A stretch of 6,857 nt of DNA from Sulfuricella sp. (GTDB lineage: Bacteria; Pseudomonadota; Gammaproteobacteria; Burkholderiales; Sulfuricellaceae), in the NCBI GenBank assembly GCA_030696235.1, contig JAUYSN010000191.1, positions 1 to 6,857 of the forward strand. The letters are read 5' to 3'. This document shows positions 1 to 6,835 of the stretch, one piece after another (the first letter of the stretch is position 1; every line of letters begins with the position of its first letter). Position numbers and translations under genes: made by a program. The notes below the pieces were generated by a model that was not told the origin of the DNA, searched no databases, and worked only from the letters and a program-made list of their open reading frames with translations.

Positions 1-455
1 ACGTGATCGCCGCCAAGGCAGTCGCGTTCAAGGAGGCGGCGACGAAAGAATTCAAGCAGTACCAGGAGCAGGTGATCGAAAACGCCATCGTGATGGCCAA
101 GGTGCTGCAGGAGCGCGGTTTGCGCATCGTTTCCGGGCGCACCGAGTCGCATCTGTTCCTGGTTGATCTGCGCGCCAAGAACCTTACCGGCAAGGAAGCC
201 GAAGCGGCGCTGGGACTCGCCCACATCACCGTCAACAAGAACTCCATTCCGAACGACCCGCAGAAGCCCTTCGTCACCAGCGGCATCCGCATCGGCACGC
301 CGGCGATGACCACGCGCGGCTTCAGGGAGATCGAAGCGGAACACCTCGCCAACCTGATCGCCGACGTGCTCGATGCACCCGCCGACGAGGCTGTCATCAG
401 CCGCGTGGCGAACGAGGCCAAGGCGATGTGCGCGAAGTTTCCCGTTTATGGCTAA
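1..455 (+). CDS. glyA: Serine hydroxymethyltransferase, C-terminal part (5' end outside window)
   Basis: SHMT is a cytosolic PLP enzyme that interconverts serine and glycine and loads the one-carbon unit onto tetrahydrofolate. Only about the last 150 of the usual ~415 residues are present. Bases 1-2 finish a codon that is probably His of the family's [13 protein letters not shown] stretch, so the GTG at position 3 is an internal Val, not a start. The fragment contains the family strings NHLFLVDL-like ([19 protein letters not shown]), [12 protein letters not shown] and [15 protein letters not shown]. The Arg in the last string (codon 288-290) matches the conserved Arg that binds the substrate carboxylate. 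The catalytic Lys and most PLP contacts lie upstream, off the window. The protein ends KFPVYG with TAA at 453-455, the normal family C-terminus. It sits next to nrdR, a common betaproteobacterial neighbour. Identification is very secure; the missing 5' end is simply the window edge. Confidence 0.97.
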   Translation, partial: VIAAKAVAFKEAATKEFKQYQEQVIENAIVMAKVLQERGLRIVSGRTESHLFLVDLRAKNLTGKEAEAALGLAHITVNKNSIPNDPQKPFVTSGIRIGTPAMTTRGFREIEAEHLANLIADVLDAPADEAVISRVANEAKAMCAKFPVYG

Positions 456-459
456 ACCA

Positions 460-553
460 ATGGCAAGTAGCGAGTGGCAAGTAGCCAGGGTGTGCGCGCT
501 CCACGCGCATCAAGGCGTTCGCCACTCGCCACTCGCCACTTGCCACTTGCCAT
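460..553. repeat. Long imperfect palindrome built from heptamer repeats, between glyA and nrdR
   Basis: The left arm has four 7-nt units (461-467 TGGCAAG, 468-474 TAGCGAG, 475-481 TGGCAAG, 482-488 TAGCCAG). The right arm has four units plus a partial one (521-527 and 528-534 GCCACTC, 535-541 and 542-548 GCCACTT, 549-553 GCCAT). The arms are reverse complements over about 26 nt (460-485 against 528-553), with a few A-C mismatches and one G-U in the plus-strand RNA. The spacer contains a second small stem, TGCGCG (493-498) with CGCGCA (504-509). There is no T-run after the stem, so it is not a textbook intrinsic terminator. I recall similar GAGTGGC/CAAGTGG heptamer iterations from proteobacterial intergenic regions. 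Whether it acts as a terminator, RNA-stabilising hairpin or selfish repeat is unknown. Confidence 0.85.
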
Positions 554-554
554 C

Positions 555-1004
555 ATGAAATGCCCTTTTTGTGGTGCCATCGACACCCAGGTGATTGATT
601 CCCGCGTCAACGAGGAAGGGGACAGCATACGTCGTCGCCGTCGCTGCCCGTCCTGCGACAAGCGTTTCACCACCTACGAAACGGCCGAGCTGCGCATGCC
701 GCAGGTGGTCAAGCAGAACGGTACCCGCGAGGAATTTGACCGCGCCAAGGTGCGCATCAGCTTCATGCGCGCCCTGCACAAGCGCCCGGTGCCGACCGAA
801 TTCGTGGACCAGGCGATCGAGCGTATCGCGCAAAAGGTGTTGAGTCTGGGTGACCGTGAGGTGCCGTCCCGCCAGGTTGGCGAAATGGTGATGCACGAGC
901 TGTACAAGCTCGACAAGGTGGCCTATATCCGCTTCGCCTCGGTCTATCGCAGCTTCCAGGATGTGGATGACTTCCGCGACGTAATCCGGGATCTGGATAA
1001 GTAG
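555..1004 (+). CDS. nrdR: Transcriptional repressor NrdR (ribonucleotide reductase regulator)
   Basis: NrdR is a zinc-ribbon/ATP-cone repressor that senses ATP/dATP and binds NrdR boxes upstream of ribonucleotide reductase operons. The 149-residue product equals the usual family length. The N-terminal zinc ribbon is visible as MKCPFCG with C3 and C6 and RRRRRCPSC with C31 and C34, followed by the conserved DKRFTTYE. The ATP-cone domain spans about residues 49-139 ([16 protein letters not shown] through [11 protein letters not shown]). The start is fixed by the family's MKCPFC N-terminus; in-frame upstream GTGs at 474 and 492 would translate repeat DNA and are rejected. The bases before the ATG are the GCCACTT repeat, with no Shine-Dalgarno-like purine tract, which is odd for a conserved regulator. 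ribD follows after 6 nt. No NrdR box is seen in the window, so its targets lie elsewhere. Confidence 0.96.
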   Translation: MKCPFCGAIDTQVIDSRVNEEGDSIRRRRRCPSCDKRFTTYETAELRMPQVVKQNGTREEFDRAKVRISFMRALHKRPVPTEFVDQAIERIAQKVLSLGDREVPSRQVGEMVMHELYKLDKVAYIRFASVYRSFQDVDDFRDVIRDLDK

Positions 1005-1010
1005 GCCTTG

Positions 1011-2108
1011 ATGTTTTCCGCTGTTGATCATGAATACATGGCTCAGGCGCTACGCCTGGCCGAGAAGGGGTTGTACACTACCACGCCAAATCCGCGCGTC
1101 GGTTGCGTGATCGTACGCGACGGCAAGGTGGCGGGTTCCGGCTGGCATGAGCGTGCCGGCGAGCCCCATGCCGAGATTCATGCCCTCACACAGGCAGGCA
1201 AGTTGGCGCAGGGCGCAACGGTCTATGTCACGCTCGAGCCATGCAGCCATCATGGACGCACGCCGCCGTGTGCCGAGGCCCTGGTCAAGGCGGGTGTGGG
1301 CCGCGTAGTGGTGGCGATGGTCGATCCTAATCCGCAGGTGGCGGGAGAGGGTTTGGCGCAACTGCAACAGGCCGGCATCCAGACCGATATCGGCCTGCTG
1401 GAGAAAGAGGCGCGCGATCTCAACATCGGTTTCGTTTCCCGCATGACCTGCGGGCGGCCATGGTTGCGGCTGAAAATCGCCGCCAGCCTGGATGGCAAGA
1501 CCGCGCTCAACAATGGTGTCAGCCAATGGATTACCGGCGCGGCTGCGCGGCGTGATGCGCACCGGTTGCGCGCCCGTTCCTGCGCGGTGCTGACCGGCAT
1601 CGGCACGGTGCTGGCGGACGACCCGATGCTCAACGTGCGCGAGGTGGAAACCACGCGCCAGCCGCTCAGAGTGGTGGTGGATAGTGGATTGAGGATGCCG
1701 CCCACGGCGAAAATGCTGCTGGCGGAGGAACTTCTGGTGGTGACGGCGAGTAGCGACCCGGCCAAGGCCGGACGCTTGCGCGAGGCGGGTGCTGAAGTGC
1801 TGGTGCTGCCGCCGCTGGACGGCCGGGTCGATCTCGCGCGGATGCTGGACGAACTGGGCAAGCGCGGCATCAACGAAATTACGGTGGAAGCCGGGCGCGG
1901 TCTGAACGGAGCGCTGGTGCGGCAGGGCCTGGTGGATGAATTCGTGATTTATTTCGCGCCGCTGCTGCTGGGCGACCGGGCTCGTGGCATGTTCGATCTG
2001 CCGGAATTGATAGCGATGGGCGAGCGGCGCGAGCTGCGTCTCATCGATGTGGCGATGGTGGGCAGGGATGTGCGGATGCGCGCTGTGCCCGCAGATGCGA
2101 AGAAATAG
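1011..2108 (+). CDS. ribD: Bifunctional riboflavin biosynthesis protein RibD (pyrimidine deaminase / reductase)
   Basis: This cytosolic enzyme carries out two successive steps of riboflavin synthesis: hydrolytic deamination of the GTP-derived diaminopyrimidine and NADPH reduction of its ribosyl side chain. The 365-residue product is of normal length. The N-terminal cytidine-deaminase-like domain (about 1-145) has PHAEIHAL, with zinc ligand H53 and catalytic E55, and EPCSHHGRTPPC, with zinc ligands C77 and C86. The C-terminal reductase domain (about 150-365) contains LKIAASLDGKTA, SQWIT, GIGTVLADDP and ITVEAGRGLNGALV, as in E. coli RibD. ATG 1011 is preferred because AAGTAGG ends 5 nt upstream and the protein then aligns with family N-termini; TTG 1008, one codon earlier, is possible. 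It lies 6 nt after nrdR and 13 nt before ribE, consistent with cotranscription. Confidence 0.97.
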   Translation: MFSAVDHEYMAQALRLAEKGLYTTTPNPRVGCVIVRDGKVAGSGWHERAGEPHAEIHALTQAGKLAQGATVYVTLEPCSHHGRTPPCAEALVKAGVGRVVVAMVDPNPQVAGEGLAQLQQAGIQTDIGLLEKEARDLNIGFVSRMTCGRPWLRLKIAASLDGKTALNNGVSQWITGAAARRDAHRLRARSCAVLTGIGTVLADDPMLNVREVETTRQPLRVVVDSGLRMPPTAKMLLAEELLVVTASSDPAKAGRLREAGAEVLVLPPLDGRVDLARMLDELGKRGINEITVEAGRGLNGALVRQGLVDEFVIYFAPLLLGDRARGMFDLPELIAMGERRELRLIDVAMVGRDVRMRAVPADAKK

Positions 2109-2121
2109 GAAAAATTTGACG

Positions 2122-2712
2122 ATGTTTACCGGAATTATCGAGGCGGTGGGCCAGATCAAGCGGGTTGAGCAACGCGACAAGGGCGTGCGCCTGACCATCG
2201 CATCGGAGCGGCTGGATTTCAGCGATGTTGCGGTCGGCGACAGTATCACCGCCAACGGCGTGTGCCTCACCGTGACCTCACTGGCCGGCAACGCCTACAC
2301 CGTGGACGTTTCTCAGGAAAGCCTGAACTGCACCGTGGGCTTGAGCGAACTTGGCGAGGTCAACCTGGAAAAGGCGATGCGCCTGTCAGACCGGCTTGGC
2401 GGACACCTCGTCAGCGGTCATGTGGACGGTGTCGGTGAGGTGGTGAAATTCGAACCGGTCGGGGAGAGTTACCTACTGCAGATTCGCGCCCCCAAGGAAC
2501 TGGCGCGCTACATCGCGGCCAAGGGCTCGATCACGATCAATGGCGTCAGCCTGACCGTAAATGAAATTCGCGATGGGATATTCAGCATCAATCTTATCCC
2601 TCATACCGTGGAAGTGACTACCCTCAAGCATCTTCAACAGGGTGCCAGGGTCAACCTGGAAGTGGACATGCTGGCGCGCTATGTGGATCGCCTGCTGCAC
2701 CCGGATAACTAA
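2122..2712 (+). CDS. ribE: Riboflavin synthase, alpha chain
   Basis: This enzyme dismutates two 6,7-dimethyl-8-ribityllumazine molecules to riboflavin plus the pyrimidine precursor, the last step of the pathway. The 196-residue protein has the expected two tandem lumazine-binding barrels. Barrel 1 (about 1-97) starts with the invariant MFTGII and has [11 protein letters not shown] with the conserved C48, and [13 protein letters not shown] follows at the start of barrel 2. Barrel 2 carries [11 protein letters not shown] and [18 protein letters not shown] 2122 is chosen because MFTGII is the near-universal N-terminus. A TTG two codons earlier (2116) sits at a better distance from the AGGA at 2107-2110, so a slightly longer form cannot be excluded. 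It lies between ribD and ribB with gaps of 13 and 10 nt. The gene is called ribC in E. coli nomenclature and ribE in many annotations. Confidence 0.97.
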   Translation: MFTGIIEAVGQIKRVEQRDKGVRLTIASERLDFSDVAVGDSITANGVCLTVTSLAGNAYTVDVSQESLNCTVGLSELGEVNLEKAMRLSDRLGGHLVSGHVDGVGEVVKFEPVGESYLLQIRAPKELARYIAAKGSITINGVSLTVNEIRDGIFSINLIPHTVEVTTLKHLQQGARVNLEVDMLARYVDRLLHPDN

Positions 2713-2715
2713 GGA
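2711..2715 (+). promoter_or_regulatory. Ribosome binding site for ribB
   Basis: AAGGA overlaps the end of the ribE stop codon and stands 7 nt before ATG 2723. It supports that start. The earlier ATG at 2719 lies in another frame and reads only four codons (MHDN) before TAG at 2731. Confidence 0.7.
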
Positions 2716-2722
2716 AAAATGC

Positions 2723-3814
2723 ATGACAATTAGCTCAACCCAGGAAATTATCGCCGACTTCAAGGCCGGTAAAATGGTCATCCTGGTGGATGAAGAAGAC
2801 CGCGAGAACGAGGGCGACCTGGTGCTGGCGGCGGAATTCGTTACGCCCGAAGCGATCAACTTCATGGCCAAATATGGCCGCGGCCTGGTCTGCCTGACGC
2901 TGACCGAGGAGCGCTGCCGCCTGCTCGACCTGCCCTTGATGGTGTCGACCAACAAGCTGGCTCTGGGCACCAACTTCACCGTTTCGATCGAGGCGGCGGA
3001 AGGGGTTACCACCGGCATCTCCGCTGCCGACCGCGCCAAGACCATCCTGGCAGCGGTGAAGAAGGACGCCAAAGCGTCCGACATCGTCCAGCCTGGCCAT
3101 ATCTTCCCGCTCAAGGCGCAGAAGGGCGGCGTGCTGGTGCGCGCCGGTCATACCGAGGCGGGTTGCGACCTGGCCGGCTTGGCGGGACTGGAGCCAGCGG
3201 CCGTGATCTGCGAAATCCTCAAGGAAGATGGCGAGATGGCGCGTTTGCCAGACTTGCTCGAATATGCCAAACATCACAACCTCAAGATCGGCACCATCGC
3301 GGACCTGATCCACTATCGCAGCCAGACCGAGAGTCTGGTGGAGCGGGTTTTCGAACGCAAGGTGGAAACCTGCTACGGCGAATTCAAGCTTATCGCCTAT
3401 CTGGACAAGACCGCCAACGAGGCCCATCTTGCCCTGGTGAAGGGAGAAATCAAACCCGGCGAGGAAATCCTGGTGCGGGTGCACGAGCCCTTGTCGACGC
3501 TGGATTTTCTCGATGTGGCCAGCCTCGAACACACCTTCAGCGTGCATGAGGCGATGAAGGCTGTTGCCGAAGCCGGCAGCGGAGTGATTGTGCTGCTGCG
3601 TCGCCCGGAAACTTCCGCGGATCTGCTCGAGCGCATCCAGCGCACCCAGCCGAAGGCGCCCGCCAAGGTCGATTTGCGCAATTACGGCATCGGCGCGCAG
3701 ATCCTGCGCGATCTCAATGTCACCAAGATGCGCCTGCTGGCCACGCCGCGCAAGATGCCGAGCATGACCGGCTTCGACCTGGAAGTGACGGGCTACGTCG
3801 CACCAAAGAAATAA
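2723..3814 (+). CDS. ribB: 3,4-dihydroxy-2-butanone 4-phosphate synthase with degenerate GTP cyclohydrolase II-like domain (RibBA/RibBX type)
   Basis: The N-terminal half converts ribulose 5-phosphate to formate and 3,4-dihydroxy-2-butanone 4-phosphate, the four-carbon unit for lumazine. The 363-residue protein has a complete RibB domain (about 1-200): [13 protein letters not shown] at 22-34 with the acidic metal-binding cluster, [20 protein letters not shown], and GHIFPLKA through GHTEAGCDL at 125-150. The remainder (about 205-363) resembles GTP cyclohydrolase II, retaining the RVHE core, [12 protein letters not shown] and MRLLATPRK. Where active enzymes have the three zinc cysteines (ECLTGDALFSLRCDCG in E. 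coli RibA), this protein reads [16 protein letters not shown], with no cysteine. The GRGILLYHRQEGR active-site segment is also changed, to [13 protein letters not shown]. This matches the RibBX variant described as widespread in Proteobacteria, so no cyclohydrolase activity is expected. Automated pipelines usually label such genes ribBA. It sits between ribE and ribH. Confidence 0.93.
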   Translation: MTISSTQEIIADFKAGKMVILVDEEDRENEGDLVLAAEFVTPEAINFMAKYGRGLVCLTLTEERCRLLDLPLMVSTNKLALGTNFTVSIEAAEGVTTGISAADRAKTILAAVKKDAKASDIVQPGHIFPLKAQKGGVLVRAGHTEAGCDLAGLAGLEPAAVICEILKEDGEMARLPDLLEYAKHHNLKIGTIADLIHYRSQTESLVERVFERKVETCYGEFKLIAYLDKTANEAHLALVKGEIKPGEEILVRVHEPLSTLDFLDVASLEHTFSVHEAMKAVAEAGSGVIVLLRRPETSADLLERIQRTQPKAPAKVDLRNYGIGAQILRDLNVTKMRLLATPRKMPSMTGFDLEVTGYVAPKK

Positions 3815-3818
3815 ATCC

Positions 3819-3824
3819 TGGAGG
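3819..3824 (+). promoter_or_regulatory. Ribosome binding site deciding the ribH start
   Basis: TGGAGG is a strong Shine-Dalgarno match. It stands 7 nt before ATG 3832 but only 1 nt before the in-frame ATG 3826, so 3832 is the functional start. Confidence 0.8.
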
Positions 3825-3831
3825 AATGAAC

Positions 3832-4299
3832 ATGGAAAAGTGTGACAACTACGTGGAAATCGAGAAAAATTTGTCGGGTGAAGGGCTGCGTATCGGCATC
3901 GTGATGAGCCGCTTCAACATCGACGTGTGCGAGGGGCTGCTGTCCGCCTGCGCCTGCACCCTGCGTAAACATGGCGTGGTTGATGGCGACATTACGCTGG
4001 CGAGCGTGCCGGGTGCGCTGGAAATTCCCACGGTGCTGCAGAAAATGGCGAAGAGCGGCAAGTTCGACGCGCTGATTGCGCTCGGCGCGGTCATCCGCGG
4101 CGAGACTTACCATTTCGAACTGGTCGCCAACGAGTCCGGCAACGGCGTGACCCGCGTTGCGCTGGATAGCGGCATGCCAATCGCCAACGCCATCCTCACC
4201 ACCGAAGATGACGACCAGGCACTGGCGCGGATGTCCGAAAAAGGGACGGATGCGGCCCTGGTCGCAATCGAGATGGCCAACCTGCTGAAGCGGCTATGA
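3832..4299 (+). CDS. ribH: 6,7-dimethyl-8-ribityllumazine synthase
   Basis: RibH condenses the ribitylaminopyrimidine with dihydroxybutanone phosphate to give lumazine, the substrate of RibE; family members form pentamers or 60-subunit capsids. The 155-residue product has the family length and landmarks: IGIVMSRFN near the N-terminus, SVPGALEIP (58-66) in the substrate site, and [20 protein letters not shown] (83-102) with the phosphate-binding turn and the conserved catalytic His at 94. [11 protein letters not shown] near the C-terminus matches the usual TTE..EQA.(A/E)R segment. The start at 3832 is set by the Shine-Dalgarno spacing; ATG 3826 would add Met-Asn. It follows ribB by 17 nt. Its TGA overlaps the nusB ATG (ATGA, 4296-4299), indicating translational coupling. 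ribH-nusB is a long-known conserved pair. Confidence 0.97.
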   Translation: MEKCDNYVEIEKNLSGEGLRIGIVMSRFNIDVCEGLLSACACTLRKHGVVDGDITLASVPGALEIPTVLQKMAKSGKFDALIALGAVIRGETYHFELVANESGNGVTRVALDSGMPIANAILTTEDDDQALARMSEKGTDAALVAIEMANLLKRL

Positions 4300-4754
4300 G
4301 CAGCGAAAAAAGAGCCGACAAGGCGCCGAAAAAAAGCCGGCGCAAGGCGCGGGAATTCGGGGTGCAGGGCCTGTACCAGTGGAAGTTGACGGGTGGAGAT
4401 GCCAATACCATCCTGAGCCAGCTGCGTGAGGAAAAGGAATACCCGAAGATCGACGAAGAACATCTTGCGGTCCTGGTGCACGGGGTAATCGGTCAGGCGC
4501 AGGAACTGGATGTGCTGATCGCGCCCTACCTCGATCGGCCGGCCGGAGATCTGAGTCCGGTGGAACATGCCATCCTGTTGCTGGCCACCTACGAAATGAA
4601 GCATCACCCGGAAATTCCCTACCGCGTCATCATCAACGAGGCGGTCGAACTGGCCAAAACCTACGGCGGCACGGATGGCCACAAGTTCGTCAACGGCGTG
4701 CTGGACAAGCTTGCGGCTCAGGTGCGGGCGGTGGAGGTCAAGGGCGGACGGTGA
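4296..4754 (+). CDS. nusB: Transcription antitermination factor NusB
   Basis: NusB binds boxA RNA together with NusE (ribosomal protein S10) and promotes antitermination on rRNA operons. The 152-residue product is all-helical by family. Visible signatures are [16 protein letters not shown] (16-31), [15 protein letters not shown] (87-101), [18 protein letters not shown] (107-124) and the diagnostic [12 protein letters not shown] (129-140). It is slightly longer than E. coli NusB (139 residues) because of a basic, lysine/arginine-rich N-terminal extension of about 13 residues, [15 protein letters not shown]. The ATG overlaps the ribH stop by 4 nt and has only a weak GAAG upstream, so its translation probably depends on ribH. 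It is the last gene of the tight run; a repeat-filled 179 nt gap follows. I recall an aminotransferase gene at this place in some betaproteobacteria; none is present here. Confidence 0.96.
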   Translation: MSSEKRADKAPKKSRRKAREFGVQGLYQWKLTGGDANTILSQLREEKEYPKIDEEHLAVLVHGVIGQAQELDVLIAPYLDRPAGDLSPVEHAILLLATYEMKHHPEIPYRVIINEAVELAKTYGGTDGHKFVNGVLDKLAAQVRAVEVKGGR

Positions 4755-4766
4755 GGCGTGAATTAT

Positions 4767-4878
4767 GTAGGTTGGCGGTGAGCGCAGCGAACCCCAACGC
4801 ACCACCACCGGGAATATCCACCGTATCGCGATTTCGGCACGGGAGTGTTGGGGTTCACGTTGTTCACCCCAACCTACG
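4767..4878. repeat. Paired inverted GTAGGTTGG repeat element between nusB and thiL
   Basis: The two 32-nt arms, 4767-4798 and 4847-4878, are in inverted orientation. The outer 9 nt (GTAGGTTGG against CCAACCTAC) and inner 10 nt (GAACCCCAAC against GTTGGGGTTC) match exactly; the middle of each arm diverges. Each arm is itself a small palindrome: the right one can form an 8-bp stem (GTTGGGGT/ACCCCAAC), the left one a bulged version. The 48 nt between the arms show no gene or further structure I recognise. I recall the GTAGGTTGGGGTGAGCGCAGCGAACCCCAAC type as a common proteobacterial REP-like element, often misread as a peptide containing GWGEQREPQH. No run of Ts follows, so it is not a simple terminator. 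Confidence 0.85.
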
Positions 4879-4882
4879 CAAC

Positions 4883-4909
4883 TTCGCTTACCTTTGCGTC
4901 CTTCGCGGT
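4883..4909 (-). repeat. Short 9-nt iterated repeat (GCGAAGG/GCAAAGG type) before thiL
   Basis: Read on the minus strand, three 9-nt units follow each other: CCGCGAAGG (4909-4901), ACGCAAAGG (4900-4892) and TAAGCGAAG (4891-4883), preceded by a TTTTTAA flank. I recall AACCGCGAAGGACGCAAAGG-like iterations as dispersed intergenic repeats in many proteobacteria. It lies directly next to the preceding GTAGGTTGG element and ends about 25 nt before the thiL start. A function, if any, cannot be read from the sequence. Confidence 0.65.
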
Positions 4910-4923
4910 TAAAAAGTTTTCCT

Positions 4924-4928
4924 GGGGA
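4924..4928 (+). promoter_or_regulatory. Ribosome binding site for thiL
   Basis: GGGGA stands 5 nt before GTG 4934 and supports this non-ATG start. It is the first usable sequence after the repeat-filled gap. Confidence 0.6.
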
Positions 4929-4933
4929 ATGCT

Positions 4934-5887
4934 GTGCCATCCGAATTCGACCTGATCCGCCGTTTTTTCACCCGCGAAACGCCCAGTGCCATACTTGGTG
5001 TAGGGGATGATGCGGCGTTGTTGGCGCCCACTCCCGGCATGCAGCTGGCGGTGTCCACCGACATGCTGGTGGAAGGACAGCATTTCGCCCCTCAGGATGG
5101 GCCCGGAACGGTCGGCCACAAATCCCTGGCGGTGAATCTGTCCGACATGGCGGCCATGGGGGCTACGCCGCGCTGGGCGACATTGGCGCTCTCCTTGCCG
5201 GGGGCTGACGAAATCTGGCTGCGCGGTTTTGCCGGCGGTTTTTTCAGTCTGGCGCAAAAATTCGGCGTGGAGCTGGTGGGCGGCGACACCACGCGCGGGC
5301 CGCTTAACATCTGCGTGCAGATCATCGGTGAAGTGCCGCCGGGACAGGCGTTGCGCCGGGATGGTGCGCGCGGGGGCGACGAGATCTGGGTGTCCGGTGT
5401 GCTGGGCGACGCGGCGCTGGCGCTGGCCCACTTGCAGCGCCGGGTCGAGCTGATGCCGCTTGAAGCTGCATTCTGCCTGCCCAGGCTGCGCGTGCCTCAG
5501 CCGCGGGTCGCACTGGGTCTGGCGCTGCGCGGCGTGGCCAGTTCTGCAATCGATATATCCGATGGGTTGCTCGCCGATCTGGGGCATATCCTGGAATGCT
5601 CCGGAGTGGGCGCGGAAATCCGTTTCGAGGCCTTGCCGCTGTCCGAAGTGGCCAGTCGCTATATCGAGCAGGAAGCGGTGCAGAACTGCATACTGGCCGG
5701 GGGCGACGATTATGAGCTGTGCTTTACCGCGCCGCCGGAAAGACATGCCGAGGTTCTGTCCATCGCGCAGCAAATCGGCTTGCCGCTGGCCTGCATCGGG
5801 ATCATTAAGGGTGCAACAGGGTTGAGCGTCCTCCGGGCCGGCCAGCCCATGACCATCAAGGCGACCGGATTTGACCATTTCGCCTAA
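4934..5887 (+). CDS. thiL: Thiamine-monophosphate kinase
   Basis: ThiL phosphorylates thiamine monophosphate with ATP to give thiamine diphosphate, the active cofactor. The 317-residue product is of normal length for this PurM/AIR-synthetase-like family. Motifs run in family order: GVGDDAA (22-28) and [11 protein letters not shown] (41-51) for Mg-ATP and substrate, [15 protein letters not shown] (63-77), VGGDTTRGP (114-122) with the conserved Asp, the PRVALG segment (189-194), AIDISDGL (204-211), and GGDDYELCF (255-263). The C-terminus GFDHFA matches the E. coli end (GYDHFA). The GTG start is supported by GGGGA 5 nt upstream and by the [13 protein letters not shown]-terminus resembling GEFSLIARYF in E. 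coli. It begins a second tight block after the repeat gap, so it may have its own promoter or be read through from the rib genes; I could not identify a convincing promoter. pgpA overlaps its end by 17 nt. Confidence 0.97.
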   Translation: MPSEFDLIRRFFTRETPSAILGVGDDAALLAPTPGMQLAVSTDMLVEGQHFAPQDGPGTVGHKSLAVNLSDMAAMGATPRWATLALSLPGADEIWLRGFAGGFFSLAQKFGVELVGGDTTRGPLNICVQIIGEVPPGQALRRDGARGGDEIWVSGVLGDAALALAHLQRRVELMPLEAAFCLPRLRVPQPRVALGLALRGVASSAIDISDGLLADLGHILECSGVGAEIRFEALPLSEVASRYIEQEAVQNCILAGGDDYELCFTAPPERHAEVLSIAQQIGLPLACIGIIKGATGLSVLRAGQPMTIKATGFDHFA

Positions 5888-6353
5888 ATTCATCTTCAGC
5901 CATCCGGCCCATTTTCTGTCCTTCGGTTTCGGCAGCGGGCTGAGCCCGGTGGCGCCGGGCACCGCGGGAACGCTGGTGGCGTTTCCGCTGTATTGGCTGA
6001 TGCTGCACTGGCTCAGTGGGACGGCCATTCTGGTGGTCATTCTGCTGATGTTCGCTGTGGGCGTGTGGGCCTGTCAGTACACCGGCCAGGCGCTGGGTGT
6101 GCCGGATTACGGCGGCATCGTCTGGGACGAGATCGTGGCCTTTCTGCTGGTGCTCTGCGTCACCCCGCCGACGCTGGTCTGGTACGTGGCGGCTTTCCTG
6201 CTGTTTCGCCTGTTCGATATCTGGAAGCCGTTTCCCATCCGTCAGCTCGACGAGCGGATCAAGAACGGTTTTGGCGTGATGCTGGATGATCTGCTGGCGG
6301 CGTTGTATGCCGTGATCGTCTTGAGAGGAGCATTATGGATGATCACCCGTTAG
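5871..6353 (+). CDS. pgpA: Phosphatidylglycerophosphatase A
   Basis: PgpA is an inner-membrane phosphatase that removes the phosphate of phosphatidylglycerophosphate to give phosphatidylglycerol. The 160-residue product shows the family signatures [17 protein letters not shown] (19-35), [13 protein letters not shown] (79-91) with the acidic metal-binding residues, [12 protein letters not shown] (112-123) and [12 protein letters not shown] (136-147). Hydrophobic segments at roughly 33-48, 51-68, 88-111 and 141-158 fit membrane helices. The start is TTG: an in-frame TGA at 5850-5852 blocks anything further upstream, and the next Met (residue 44) lies beyond the conserved GSGLSP motif. AAGG at 5858-5861 is 9 nt before the TTG. 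The gene overlaps thiL by 17 nt and cinA by 19 nt, so translation of the three is probably linked. Function is secure; the exact start less so. Confidence 0.94.
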   Translation: MTISPKFIFSHPAHFLSFGFGSGLSPVAPGTAGTLVAFPLYWLMLHWLSGTAILVVILLMFAVGVWACQYTGQALGVPDYGGIVWDEIVAFLLVLCVTPPTLVWYVAAFLLFRLFDIWKPFPIRQLDERIKNGFGVMLDDLLAALYAVIVLRGALWMITR

Positions 6354-6835
6354 CCGAGCGCGCCCTGTTTGAGCTGGCCGAACAGGTCGGCATGGCACTC
6401 AAAACGCGCGCCATGATGCTGGCTACGGCGGAGTCCTGCACCGGGGGTTGGGTCGGAGAAGCGGTGACGGCGGTGCCGGGCAGCTCCGACTGGTTCGACC
6501 GGGGCTTTATCACCTACTCTAACGAAGCCAAGCGGGAGATGCTGGGCGTTGCCGAGTCGACGCTGGCTACCTACGGCGCGGTCAGCGACCAGACCGTGCG
6601 GGAAATGGCGTTCGGGGCGCTGAAAAACAGCCGCGCCCAAGCGGCGCTGGCGATCAGCGGCATCGCGGGCCCCAGCGGCGGCTCGGCGGAAAAGCCGGTG
6701 GGCACGGTCTGGATCGCCTGGACCTTCGCTAACGGAGCGGTGGTGAGCGAAAAACGGGTGTTTGCCGGAGGCCGGCGCGAAGTGCGGCAACAGGCGGTGG
6801 AAAGAGCGCTGCATGGGCTGCTGGAGTGCCTGTAG
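6335..6835 (+). CDS. pncC: Nicotinamide-nucleotide amidohydrolase, PncC / CinA C-terminal domain family
   Basis: PncC hydrolyses nicotinamide mononucleotide to nicotinic acid mononucleotide, recycling NMN formed for example by NAD-dependent DNA ligase. The 166-residue protein is the stand-alone CinA C-terminal domain, equal in size to E. coli PncC, with no N-terminal MoaB-like domain. Motifs: LATAESCTGG (29-38) in the active site, AVPGSSDWFDRGFITYSNEAK, YGAVSDQTVREMA, and ISGIAGPSGGSAEKPVGTVW. The ATG is supported by AGGAG at 6326-6330, 4 nt upstream, and lies 19 nt inside the end of pgpA. The TAG stop (6833-6835) is part of the GTAGGGTGGGCAC repeat that follows, so the last bases of the gene and the element are shared. 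Many annotations call it cinA or 'CinA family protein'. Confidence 0.95.
   Translation: MDDHPLAERALFELAEQVGMALKTRAMMLATAESCTGGWVGEAVTAVPGSSDWFDRGFITYSNEAKREMLGVAESTLATYGAVSDQTVREMAFGALKNSRAQAALAISGIAGPSGGSAEKPVGTVWIAWTFANGAVVSEKRVFAGGRREVRQQAVERALHGLLECL

Noticed and set aside
474..554. An N-terminal extension of nrdR from GTG 474
   Set aside because: The 27 extra codons translate the heptamer repeat. The family starts at MKCPFC, and the 149-residue form has the standard length.
1050..2291. A 413-codon open frame on the minus strand across ribD and the start of ribE
   Set aside because: It lies wholly opposite well-conserved genes. Its translation is rich in His, Arg and Gln with no recognisable domain, as expected from an antisense frame in GC-rich coding DNA.
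1005..2722. A possible FMN riboswitch controlling the riboflavin genes
   Set aside because: The gaps before ribD, ribE and ribB are 6, 13 and 10 nt, far too short, and no RFN-like conserved segments were seen in the larger gaps.
2719..2733. A four-codon leader ORF (ATG 2719 to TAG 2731) overlapping the ribB start
   Set aside because: It is too short to support as a gene, and its ATG is worse placed relative to the AAGGA than ATG 2723; it is probably a chance frame.
4755..4933. A dedicated thiL promoter in the nusB-thiL gap
   Set aside because: No convincing -35/-10 pair with proper spacing could be picked out by eye among the repeats; a read-through transcript is equally possible.
4107..4940. 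A 277-codon minus-strand frame over nusB and the end of ribH
   Set aside because: It begins inside the repeats (NREGRKGKRS and GWGEQREPQH are translated repeat DNA) and then runs antisense to nusB; no independent coding evidence.
4874..6040. A 388-codon minus-strand frame covering thiL
   Set aside because: It is antisense to a clearly conserved thiL. One end (TAKDAKVSEVA) is just the translated 9-nt intergenic repeat, a pattern I recall from spurious database proteins.
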